From Colias croceus (taxonomy: Eukaryota > Arthropoda > Insecta > Lepidoptera > Pieridae): DNA of 64,000 nt. The DNA is taken from NCBI RefSeq assembly GCF_905220415.1, contig NC_059547.1, positions 9,188,501 to 9,252,500 of the forward strand, given 5' to 3'. The notes under the pieces were generated by a model. That model ran no database searches. It was not told where the DNA came from and saw only the letters and a program-made list of their open reading frames with translations. This document shows, one piece after another, positions 12,901 to 25,809 of this stretch. Made by a program: the position numbers and the translations under genes. Positions within the stretch are counted from its first letter, which is position 1. Every line of letters begins with the position of its first letter.

Positions 12901-15900
12901 CATATGAGAAATATGACTCGTTAGAGGTTCAGGTATGAATATGTTGACTTCGTGTTTTAAATTGCAGACCTGTACGTCAAAAAAATTAAATTGTTTAACG
13001 ATGATTTTAAGACCAAAATTTGCAATTCAGCCCCCGGAATCACAGACACAATAGAAAATCTATTGTGTCGTGGCCCGATCGGGCCGCTCGGGGCTCAATG
13101 CGTTAATGATGTACTTAAAATAGATAATTGTATATTTATTACTAGATCTTTCTCATTATTTTAAAACCACAAAGTGGTTACACAGAATATAGATGGTTAA
13201 TGTAAAATTATAATTTTATTAACACGTATGGAAGGTAGATGGTTAATCGTAATGAATTCGGCAGCGTCCCTCGACGGGCGCGGCTACGAGCACCTCGCGG
13301 ACAAGCAGCACGAGGCGGGCTACGACGCGTACATCACCGGCGTGTGCTTCCTGGCGATGCACGCGCACCTGGCGCGCATGCGCGGCGAGCGGCGTTGCCG
13401 CATCGCGCCCGACGCCGCGCTGCTCAAGCCCTTCCTCAACAAGCTGTTCCTCGCCAAGACGGCGCACCAGGAGTCGCCCTACATCAACCTGACGGGCGCC
13501 GACCGTGAGTGTGCTGTGTGCTCTGTTAGCGGGCGGCGTTGCCGCATCGCGCCCGACGCCGCGCTGCTCAAGCCCTTCCTCAACAAGCTGTTCCTCGCCA
13601 AGACGGCGCACCAGGAGTCGCCCTACATCAACCTGACGGGCGCCGACCGTGAGTGTGCTGTGTGCTCTGTTAGCGGGCGGCGTTGCCGCATCGCGCCCGA
13701 CGCCGCGCTGCTCAAGCCCTTCCTCAACAAGCTGTTCCTCGACAAGACGGCGCACCAGGAGTCGCCCTACATCAACCTGACGGGCGCCGACCGTGAGTGT
13801 GCTGTGTGCTCTGTTAGCGGGCGGCGTTGCCGCATCGCGCCCGACGCCGCGCTGCTCAAGCCCTTCCTCAACAAGCTGTTCCTCGCCAAGACGGCGCACC
13901 AGGAGTCGCCCTACATCAACCTGACGGGCGCCGACCGTGAGTGTGCTGTGTGCTCTGTTAGCGGGCGACGTTGCCGAACTGCGATCGCACCGTGATGCGC
14001 TGCTCGTGGTGATATTCTGCTAGCGGGCGATGTTGCCGCACCGCGCTCGCGTCGTGATGCGCTGACCGTGGTAATGTTCTGCTAGCGCGCGACGTTGCCG
14101 CGACGCACTCGCGTTGCGCTGTGATGCGCTGCTCATGGTGATATTTTGCTAGCAGGCGATGTTGCCGCATCGCGTCTGACACCGCGCTGCTCTTTAAACA
14201 TATACGGTTTTAGTGACGACCCCATAAAAGTTGCTCGTCGGATACCTACCTAGTTAAGACTGATTGTAGCGATCTATTATTGGCTCAAATCTCAAATCAC
14301 ATGGAAAGCTGAATTCAACATAAAGCTCAAATCACACAAAGTGAAAATTTCACAAAACGTTCAAATCACATGGAAACTCAAATCACACAAAGTGGAAATT
14401 TCACAAAAAGCTCAAATCACATGGAAATCTCAAATCACACAAAGTGGAAATTTCACAAAAAGCTCAAATCAACAAAAAGCTCCAATCACATGGAAAGCTC
14501 AAATCACACAAAGTGGAAATTTCACAAAAAGCTCAAATCACATGGAAATCTCAAATGACACAAAGTGGAAATTTCACAAAAAGCTCAAATCAACAAAAAG
14601 CTCCAATCACATGGAAAGCTCAAATCACACAAAGTGGAAATTTCACAAAAAGCTCAATTTTTTTTTTTTTTTTTTTTTTTTTATTGTGTGATAGGGAAGC
14701 GCTTGACCACGATCTCGCCTGATGGTAAGCTGAGATGTGGCCTAAGATGGAGCGCGCTTCCAAATCAACAAAAAGCTCCAATCACATGAAAAGCTCAAAT
14801 CACACAAAGTGGAAATTTCACAAAAAGCTCAAATCAACAAAAAGCTCCAATCACTAGAAAGCTCAAATCACACAAAGTGGAAATTTCACAAAAAGCTCCA
14901 ATCACATGGAAAGCTCAAATCACACAAAGTGGAAATTTCACAAAAAGCTCAAATCACATGGAAAGCTAATTTTATTAATTAATTATTCATATCAATTATC
15001 AACCAACCCAGCTATCCTCAGTGGTTTCTGTTACTGTATCAATTACACAATAATATGTAGTAACCATTTTAATATTACTTCAAAACCGCAAGTTTTTCCG
15101 TTTCTAATAATCATACTAATATTATAAAGCTGATGTTTGTTTGTTTGAACGCGCTTATCTCAGGAACTACTGGTCCAATTTTGGTGTTAGATAGCCCATT
15201 TATCGAGGAAGGCTATAGGCTATATATCATCACGCTAAGACCAACAGGAGCGAAGCAACGCGAGTAAAGCCGCGGGGCACAGCTAGTATAATATAAAATT
15301 TTAATGTTTCATAGCGTCCCCGTCCCGCGAGCACGTGTTCCACATCACATTCCCGAGGGAGTGGCAGAGATCGGATCTCAATCAGCTATTCAGTGTCTAT
15401 GGTAAGATATATTATTCTTATAATTATATATTTTTCTTGCTTTCTTTTTCTTATACTAAAACTAGACTTCCGCCTGCGGCTTCGCCCGCGTTTTCAAAGA
15501 AAAACCCGTTCCCGTAGGATTTCCGGTATAAAACCTATCCTATGTCCTTTCTCGGGTATCAAAATATCTCTATACCAAATTTCATGCAAATTGGTTCAGT
15601 AGTTAAGGCGTGATTGAGTAACAGACAGACAGAGTTACTTTCGCATTTATAATATTAGTATGGATTATTGTGAAAGTTTGTGCTGATATATGTATGTCTG
15701 TTTGCTACTTGTTCACGAAAAAATCAACTCGACGGATTTGGATGCAACTACATATAAAATAACAATACCTATAAAAATATTTGTTTTTAAAGACAATAAT
15801 ATCAAATTAGTTGGCATTTTATGAAAATCTAATTATTCACTGAATAATTCAATTTTTTTACTAACAAAAATGGTTCAACATATTAATTTTCTTAGACATA

Positions 15901-18900
15901 TTGACTTTGCTATAAGAAACTATTTTTTAGCTTAAAATAAGAAATAAAACACAAAAAATTTTCATATAATTTAATACATAATATTACAGATACGATATTA
16001 ATGAAAACTTTTTTTTCAGGACAAATAACACTACAGTTCCTCGACGACACCACTGCATTAGTGGCTTTATCCCGGCGTGACTTGGCCAAGACGGTCATGA
16101 GAGCGTTCGCTAGTAACAAGAACATTCTATTGGTGCCGTACTCTAAATATAAGGGCTTTGTTAACAGGGTGAGACTGGCTTTTAAGTTATTTTATGAAGT
16201 TAAGTAGAAACTATTTGAACACTCTGTTTAAAGGTTTATTGGACATTCAAATGATGTAATATTATTAAAATTAGACATTGTATATTGCGAGGCGGGATTC
16301 GAACCCGCGTCTTTCGCCTTACCGGGCGACGCCTGGCCACAGCCACCCTAGATCCCGCCAGAGCATTATTATTTCTGTTTTATGTGTCTAAAAACAACCC
16401 AGATAGCGTAGAACAAATTTCATTGCTCGGGCATTTTATTATATCTGGGTCTATCCGTGACCACGCTAGTTGTAAAATTTTCGAAACTTTAAAATTGTTT
16501 AATTTCTAAATCTAGATACAACTCCTGTGAAATCAAACGCAAGTACATATAATATACTAAAATAAAAAAATGCGTGTGTAGCGAGCACACATGTCAGAAT
16601 TGAAACTTTTTTGGCAAGATTCAAAGATACCAAAATCGTCACCTTACTCCAAGACATGATGGTATTGCCATGACGCGCTCTACCACTCTCCACGCGCCTA
16701 AAGAAGTTTCACTTCAAAATAACATTAATAAATATAAAGTGTGTTCACAGTTAACAAATTAGTATAATTTCTAATGTTATGTATAGGACTTGAATAAAGC
16801 TTTTTTGTAAAAAAATATACGAGACAACAACAAATGTGCATATAAAAATATTTAATTAATAACATTGTCCACAGGCGCACACTTCCCTCCCGCGCCAGAA
16901 GTCGCTCGAGCGCCGCGACGAAACAACTGACGCGTACGTCAAAGTGTGCGTAGTCTCGCTGTTTATACTCGCTGTGTGTGTGCTGTGCGCATGTGTGGGT
17001 GTTGGCCAAGATTATAGTGTTTAGTATTGAAATTAACACTATGGAAAGATAGATTTAAATCGTATATTAAGATCGGTTAAATTGATTCGGGTGAATGCTC
17101 AAAATGTGTGGGATGTATCTGTCAAAGTGTGCGAAGTGTCGTTTAAATATGAACGCGTATGTCGCTGTGTGTGATTTGCGCATGTGTGTATAGAGTTTTA
17201 CACTATAAAGATGATTTCAATGTTGAAGGCTTTAATTCCTATAAAGATCGATTTAATTCTCAAAAATGGATAGTTTCGTTGTTTACACATGTGTGGGTGT
17301 TGGCGGTGTGTATAGTCTTTGTGTACGATTTAAAATTAATACTATAGAACTATAAATTTTAAACTATAAAGATCGGTAAAATATAGGTTTTAAACCCTAT
17401 AAGGATCAGTTAAATGCTCAAACACTACGCACACACTAACATACACATCGTACGTTAGTGTGTGCGTAGTGTCATCGTGGAAGAGGTATAGTGTTTCAAA
17501 CTAGAGAAAAAGATAGAAATATAGATTTTAAACACTATCAGTTTAATTCTCTAAAGGATGGTTTTGACAATGTGTGCGTGTAAGTCTTTATATTCGTCGC
17601 GTGTGTGTGTGTGTGTGGGGGGGGGGGGGATGTTTAGTGTTAAACACTATGGAAAGATTTAATGTGAGCTTTTCAAATATTTTGGTTGATAGGATATTAT
17701 GATAGGATTTAACCGATCTTTAAATTTAGCTCACATTCAATTTCAGCACTGTTACCAAAAAAGCATGCTTACTCGGTGTTCACAAATTTAGTTTTTTTGT
17801 AGACATTAAGATGTAATTTTTTTTATATCAATGTTTGTACTGATCATATACGTTACGATAATAATGAAGTCGTATTTGTGTAGCATGGTAGTGTTGTCAT
17901 AATCCATGTTCATTCGCTTGTCCTTTTCACTCTTAATTCTTTGCGTGCAAGTGTGAAAGAGACATCTATATGTTTCATTGTTCTAATTTAAGGATATAAG
18001 AACTGAAAGCCTTTCACTATAACTACATACATTCATCATCATTACCATAATATGAGGTTTTATAACAAGTTGCTTGTCCTGTTCATGCGTATTTCATTTG
18101 GTCTAAGTGGGAAAGGGACGCCTGTACTTCATACTTAAGATAACATACATACTTAACTAATATACTTAAAGGGATACGTCTCATGGCTCAATTTAATATG
18201 ATTATAGACTTTAATACTATAGATATATAGTTTAATTTGTAAGTTGATTAATTCTGGTGATGAAAATTAGATGAAGAATGGAAGGAGTGAAAGAGATAGA
18301 TAGATTTAGATTTTAGATATTAGAACAGGGACGGAGTTCCTATAGCATTTTAGGTTTATCTATAAAATAAATAATATAAAGGTTTCTAAAAATCCTATTT
18401 TACTTTTTCAAGTCTCGAATGTACTTTCTTGATTTCATTTCTGTGAATTTAATTTAGTGTATTATTTTTGCTTACAAATGAACAAATAATGTTAATCTTA
18501 AATTATATTGTAGAGACATTTATTAAATAGTATTTTAGAAATGGCTATGCTATAATTTGATCTCTAATTGTTTCTTTTCTGGCATTAAACATAGAGTAAA
18601 TGTAAAAAAAACAGGTATCTTAACCACCATATTTTTAATTTAATCAACTTTATCCGACGTCTTAGCTTTGCAATGTCAAATATTGTGATATGAATACTCT
18701 GAGCTAGCGCGCAAGAGCAACTTTTGTCTCCGCAACTATTTTGTTTCTCCCCTCATCTCTATGGGCTAGTAAGAAAGTGCGCGCACGTAGCGACGCAACT
18801 CCCCATAGAGTTGATCGGAGAGACAAAATAGTTGCGGACACAAAAGTTGCTCTTGCGCGCTATCTCTAATGATTCCAATTTATAATTAGGTCATTGCAAA

Positions 18901-21900
18901 TAGGCATAGTTCTGATTGCAAAACACAAAAAAATCCATTCTTCTTCCATTTGTTTTCTTTTTTCATTTGTAGGTATATGCATGGCATTTAATGTTAATGG
19001 TATCAAATTATTATTTCTTAAGTAAATGATAATTTTAAGTAGTCTTAAGATAACTTTAAGATTATTTTTTTTATTTTTCAAATTTTTTTTTAATGGACAT
19101 GTTTAAAAAATGTTTTTACGCATGATGTGACTGGCTTATTGATTTTAAGATATTTTAAGTTTTGTAATAAATGAGTATTTTTGTAACATTTGTTTTATTT
19201 ATGAGTTTTTGTTGGAGTCATATTATGGTAAGAACATTTTTTGAAGTGGTAAATTGTTTTTTTTTTAAGCATGATATTAATGTGTGTTTGTCGTAGTTTT
19301 GTAAATTGATGTTGTTTAAACTATTTGCCACTTGTTCCTATGTGTAACAGTTCCGAAGGTACCATTTATTCAAAAGTTAAATTTTTTATGATTTTTTGGT
19401 CGAGAAATTTAGTTTAGAAGTTAATAATACTCTTCTTTGAGGCGTACCTAAATGGAGTATAAGAGACAGATATAACACTATATAATAATTATAACAGTTA
19501 TCAGAGTGTAGGGATGAGATATTCTATCAATTATTACACTTTAGTTAAGTCAAACCATTAAATTCAAATTTCCGAAATATTTATTTATAAATATTTATTT
19601 ATTTATTACATTAGTCGCGCAAATATATTCTTAAAGGATAATTTATATTTATTAATTTATTGCCTACATTATTTCCTATTTTTACAATCCATATTACTAA
19701 AATAACTATCATCATATTACAGTCCTAGAAAATAACGCAAAACGCTAATTTGTTTGGGCGAGATAAATCTAAAAAGTTTAAGTTTTATTCAAATTTTTAT
19801 TGAAAACCCGTACCGTATCTAGGCTTCATTAGAAACCCTGGCCTCTGGCCTCGTTCGGACATTAAAGCCTATATCTCTTGCTGCAGCGGACTCCAAACTT
19901 CATTACAAGTTAAATTGTTTCAAATCGGACGCTACAACCATAGGGCTGCGGCTAGCGTAAATATAAGTATTTTAAAGTATCGATAAATAGGGCTTTTTAG
20001 TAAGTTCGTTGAATTAATTTGTCAGTTTTGTTGAGGTATATTTTTGGTTGCATATATAGATGGTAAGTCAAAGAATAACGTTATTGATGGACTCGCTAAA
20101 TTGGACACGTGATGTTTGAACTACGGTTGTAGTAAAAATTAAAAATTACATTAGTCGCGCAAATGCAAACGAAAAATCTTTTAGTAATTAACGTGGTGGT
20201 AAAATACATAAATACGATGTCTTTGAATTTGTTAGTTTAGAAAGTGTTTTGGCAGATACTTTTTGTTTGCTTCTTCATAATTCCTGATAAGAAATATTAG
20301 TATTATCAGGGTCAGTTTACTTTCGAAACAAAGCCTTAATATAAATTGTATAGTTAATAATTTCACACATTAATGGTTACTGGCAGCCCTAGCGCATCGC
20401 TACCGCGCGGACAATGGCGCGTGGTACCGCGACCCCGCGACCTCGCGTGCGCGCTTCCGCCATCTTGCATTTTAATGCGCATTTGCATATTGCCGACACG
20501 TGCGATGATATTCTGCTCTCATTTACTTTTCTGTATCGTGGGTAGGGTTGCGTCGCGGAATTTTCTAAGAAATAGGTGCAAGTGAAATGGAATTTATTTA
20601 TGTTGTGTGAAGTTTGTCGCAAATCGATCGGTCATCTATCGAGCATACCAACATAAAAGAAAGACAGTTTTACCGATAAAATGGAAACGGCAGTTTTAAA
20701 GACACTATCTAATCTGTACCACCTTATGGGCAAAGTCAGCAATTTGCGCAAGTTTGGAATTTGGCTAGTTATTCCTGTCCCCGTAAAAATTGACATCAGC
20801 AACTTTTTATGATCTTAGCAGAGTAGTAAAGTAGTAAGATTTAAGCATTAAGATTATGGTTTTAAGTTTTAACAATCAGACAGAAAATGGTTTTACATAT
20901 TTGTTTTTACTTAGATAAATTCTTAGAATTCACTAATATTTTAAGTAGTTTCCTCAAAAAAGTTGACTAGAAAGAAGGATTGTTTCTGAAGCATTTGTCT
21001 ACATATTACATAACGGTAAAAAAAATGTTATGGTCAGTGCTTGGAAAACAATCTAGGTGAATAAATAATACAAGAAATACACAGAGAAACATCTAGTAAA
21101 TAGACAGAACCGTAATAAAACTGCTCGCCACCGAAGTATGCAGCCAGCACAAGATAAACTAAAGCCTAGTTTATGTGCATTAAACATACAATACGTGACG
21201 ATAGATAGTATAAATAAAGTACAGTTAAAGTTGAAACAATTGCGCACGCGCCGTATCAAATCGTAAACATTCGCGTTTCATCGCCATCGCTCGTGCCGAT
21301 GCTATCAGGGAGAGTTACGTCCCGTCTCGTTCAGAATAACTACTGTATAGAGACCGTTTTGGGTTGGCTTATTGATGGTAATTGATATATAATACGGCTT
21401 TATGGCCTCATAACGACATGTACATAATTATTTAACGTTGTCAACTATCATCATGACGGAATATATACATAGATCAATTAAGTACACCAAAGTACATCGA
21501 AAAAGGTAACTCATTCCTTGATGAATTGCCAATAAAATTGACAGGCTCATGAATTCTTATCTCACAGATGTGATATTAAGACTTCGCACGGGATAATACT
21601 CGATTAAGTCTCTTCTTATGACACCATATGTTTTGGCCATATGTATCTATTAGGAGTTATACCACCAAAGTCTATAAAGTTTATAAAGTTCAGAGTGAAA
21701 TAACTTACACATGCATTAGCATAGTGTTAGTCTGTGCTCGCGCCACGAAGTGGGTCAGCGTTCTCGCCTCAGCTCCGATGCGAAGGCTCGTGACATCGAT
21801 CGTGCTCCTATGAGTCATTAGTTGTATCACTTGGTCGTGAGGAATTAATGGGTGTATGATATGTTGATGAAATTGGGACTGATTTGGATTGATAGACTAA

Positions 21901-24900
21901 CCTGATCCTACTTGATATATCGGAGAAAAGTAAATTTTCTCTTAAAATTGTTGGCAAAGTCGAAGATTACTTTCGTGGATGTTTTGTTAATTGGCTTATT
22001 GTAAGGACTGCCATTTGTGTTCATATTTCATTTGGTTTAGTTATGTTATCCTACTCCATCTACAGGTTGGGTTAAAATATACAAAATTGAAAGATTTCCG
22101 TATTAATTCTAAATTTCTAGAATGTTGCCCAAAAAATGAAATTTCTGTAAAAGTAGCGAGTTTTCCGGATTATACCGAACCAGTCTCAACAAATGTTAGA
22201 TGGCCATACCCAGCCACATGATTCACAAACATTCTATCACGCGGTATACACTGGAGTGCAAGCGCTGTCGCCTCGGATCGACACTCGATAACAGGAGAAT
22301 GGAGGCAAAATGAACTGTTCCCTTCCATCAGATAAGTGCTATCATAATGAATATTGACTCGCGATATGAGCAGTGAATTGGTTTATTTTGCGAAATAGTT
22401 TGTTGAGTAAATACAAATCATTTGGTGAATTGTTGTCTGCCTGTTTTTGCAGTGTTGGGTTGATATAGGTTCACGATTAGAATTTGAAGTAATGTTTTGC
22501 GGTTCTATGATAAAAACGCGATTTGGGTTTATTTTATAGTTGATAGATTGTTCCAATCGCTATCAGCCTTCGAAATAATACCACAAATAATCAATTATAT
22601 TCCATGATTGGTAAAAAACGGGAACATATTCATAAGAAAATGACGGACGTAACACTCCGCGCTCGTCTCCTGTTTTCAATTTGACGAAGCTTTCAGACTG
22701 ATGGGATTTTCCTCCTTCAAAAGTCTTGTCTAATGGATTCTTGGATACTAAATGTTCTTAACGAAATTTAAAGTGTGTTTGTCTTTTTTTTAATTAACGC
22801 ATTTCTAGCACGAATCCTCCGAGTTGGCAAGGCAACAATTACCTTTAAGCACCACAAATAATTCCTAGGCCTTTCTCAGAAGTGCTCGAGTGCAAATATT
22901 TGTCAGACGCTACAACTTACTCAGGCGAGGTATTTCTAAACGTCAGGCTGCTTGCGTAGACAAAGAGTTGCGATAAGGTTGTTCCAAAGAGACTAATGAC
23001 GCCACCCGACGACGCTTGCGATTGTACCCTTCTCGTGACGTGTTATTTGTACAGTGTTTTGTTCCATTGTGCGTTCGTTTGCGATTTTATGTTCGTGCCA
23101 AGCTTAGAAGATAAAACTTGGCTCAGCGAGTTACGGGATTTTACCGTTTCGGCTGACGTAATTTTTTTTTCAAGAAACCTATCTAGATTAATTATTATTA
23201 GACCCAAGAGCCGTGTACAATGTTGCAATAAAACTGATTATATCGGATTCGTGGAAGTCGCTGTCGAAATTCTATATCAAGCAGATAATAATACCTAATT
23301 TGAAAGTACAATTTCAAAGATGACTGAGAGCTAACGGTACAACCTCATATTGATCATATTGGTATCAGTTGAATTAAATAATCATTTCATGTGTAATTAC
23401 AAACACAAGAACATTATAATTGTACTCGTACTCAGTGTAAAATTTAGCTCATAGAATTAGCTCCTCACGTATTCAATTTTGGAAGATTCAATACAGTCAT
23501 CTATTAAATGAAGGAATCCACGTCAATAGAAATCTGAAACAAACGAGTAAAAGAAAATGAAGACATCGAATTAATTTAAAAAGGAGATACATCTTCATTT
23601 CTACAAAAAATGGATAGTTCAATGACCATAGAACATCCCTATTACCACAATCTTATGACAATATGATCTATCAAAGGCGGATAAATCGTTTGAACTGTGG
23701 TTACAATTTGCCCCGGACACGTCAGTCAGTGTAATTGGCTCTTGCTAATAGCTAATGAGATAGAGATACGATCTGGTCGGCTGGTTCAAGAGATTTGCTC
23801 TGATCTAAATGGGGTTTGGTGATAGGAGGTAGCGGGTGATACAGCGGATTTTCTGGTAAAACGCTTTTTACTGTGGGTTAAGTAACTCCTTAAGCGTTGG
23901 TTAGTTAGTTGAGAAAAAGTAGGTATTCTTACGTGGATGTTTCTGGAAACTTTTTTGGTTGAAAATCATATTTTCTGTAAAGCTCTATTATTCCATTGTG
24001 TACGATTTTTTTAATCCATTTGATGCCCGTGTCCATATCATAATATTGTCTCTATATGTATAGACGCTTAATATTTATTAATTTCTAAAATTCCATAGCA
24101 CACGTTGTCTCAAAAACCATCCATTCATCTATTGGTTTTCATTTTTTTATTGTAGGCTAGGTTTTGGCAATGTCTTGTTAGGCTCATAAGGCGATATGTC
24201 TAGTAGAAATCTACAAGCTTGTCTATCCCGCTACCTTCCTTCCCTTGCTCTATATCTCGATGACACGCTCAGGCGACAAGACGAAGGGAACTGATTTAGC
24301 TCAATGTCCGCAGGACGTGTGAGTTCGCCCGCTGTGCTGGGACGATGAATTATTTACGAGTCTACATTGCGTTGCGGTTTTAGGTTCTTATGGGATAGGG
24401 TGATGGAATCATTTATAATGGTATGGATGCATTTTTGGCATGGCTCTAAAATGTGATTGTCTAGTTAAGGGAGATTCGGAAGAAAGTGTAATGTGATATG
24501 CAGTTTAGATAAGGTTTTTAATGAGCAGTTTTTTTTTATATTTATTTTTTCTATATTTCCCTTCCTTCCAGCGGAAGGGACCTTTGTACTAGATGGATAA
24601 TTTGTTCCTTTTTTTCATGCTTTTTTTTTAAATCAATTTTTACTTACATAAACTACTTGCTTCGTCCGACCCGTAAGTTTCAGCCACCTTGGTTTCTTCA
24701 ATGAGCAAAGTTCAAAAAGGACAGTCTGTCTGTGCTATTTTCTCAGTAAAGGATTTATAGGCAAAATATCGTTTCGTTCGTCGTCTGTTGAAAAAAAGCT
24801 TAAGCGATTCTTTTATATGTCTCTATGTGCAATGAACGCGATTTAAGGAAGTTTGTTAAATTGTTAATGCTTATTTAAATGCTGAGTTTCAGTTTCAAAT

Positions 24901-25770
24901 TATAGCCTTGTACCTTTTTTAAACATGAATTGTTTATTTACAAAAGACGTGACACAAAAACACGAAAGTAATATGTAGGTAATTAGTAATTACAAATGCC
25001 GTAAAAAGTTTGCAGAAAATTGGCCGGTGTTTTATCGCATTTCATCACGACCGCAAGTTTATCTATCTGCCAGTTGATTGTAACAAATTGATACACGTTT
25101 TTCGACGCCATAAAATGTACAGCGTAGGTATACGTGTCATTGTACAGTTCCGATATGGTGGATACAATTAACGCGGTCCTGTGAACATTTATATTCATTT
25201 GTTGCAAAAAGTTGAATTTGTTTAAAATGCGTAAGGCATAACGCGAGACCGCCCAGTTGGTGGGTTGATGGAATGCGTCATTATTTTGTGAAGATAAACT
25301 AAAAATTGCATATGTTAACACGCAGGGGGTCGTTTTAACACGTATTTTAGCGTATTTTAGCGTTCGTATCGCGTCCCTTTTTGCAAATGTCAAATGTTTG
25401 TCTCATATCGATGCGCGTAGAGGTAGGTATGCAATGAGAGAAAGAATAATTTTATAGTTTACTAGCTTTCCGCCCGCGGCTTCGCCCGCGTTTTCAAATA
25501 AAAACCCATTCCCGTAGGATTTCCGGGATAAAACCTATTCTATGTCCTTTCTCGGGTATCAAAATATCTCTATACCAAACTTCACGCAAATTGGTTCAGT
25601 AGTTAAGGCGTGATTGAGTAACAGACAGACAGACAGAGTTACTTTCGCATTTATAATATTATAGTATGGATTGTAACTGATAATAAAGACGTTCGTGATT
25701 TAAATCAATAGATTAAGAAAAAATATGTATCATATCAACATCTTCAGAATTTAGAAATTAAATACTTAAT

Positions 25771-25809
<39 letters not shown>

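Noticed and set aside
13505..13534. 25-base mini-intron (GTGAGT to TTAG) between array units
   Set aside because: Far too short for spliceosomal removal; read as intron start or as translated linker instead.
13243..13899. 218-codon minus-strand ORF across the exon 8 array
   Set aside because: Antisense shadow of a GC-rich in-frame repeat (few stops); the plus strand carries the PARN sequence.
14341..14789. Several overlapping plus-strand ORFs
   Set aside because: By-products of the minisatellite; they repeat its units in different frames and end in the poly(T) insertion.
16285..16362. Functional tRNA gene
   Set aside because: Good T-arm and B box but the acceptor stem does not pair; more likely a SINE head or pseudogene.
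24983..25393. 136-codon minus-strand ORF as a nested gene
   Set aside because: No domain, no splice or promoter context, and small internal repeats; chance ORF is likelier.
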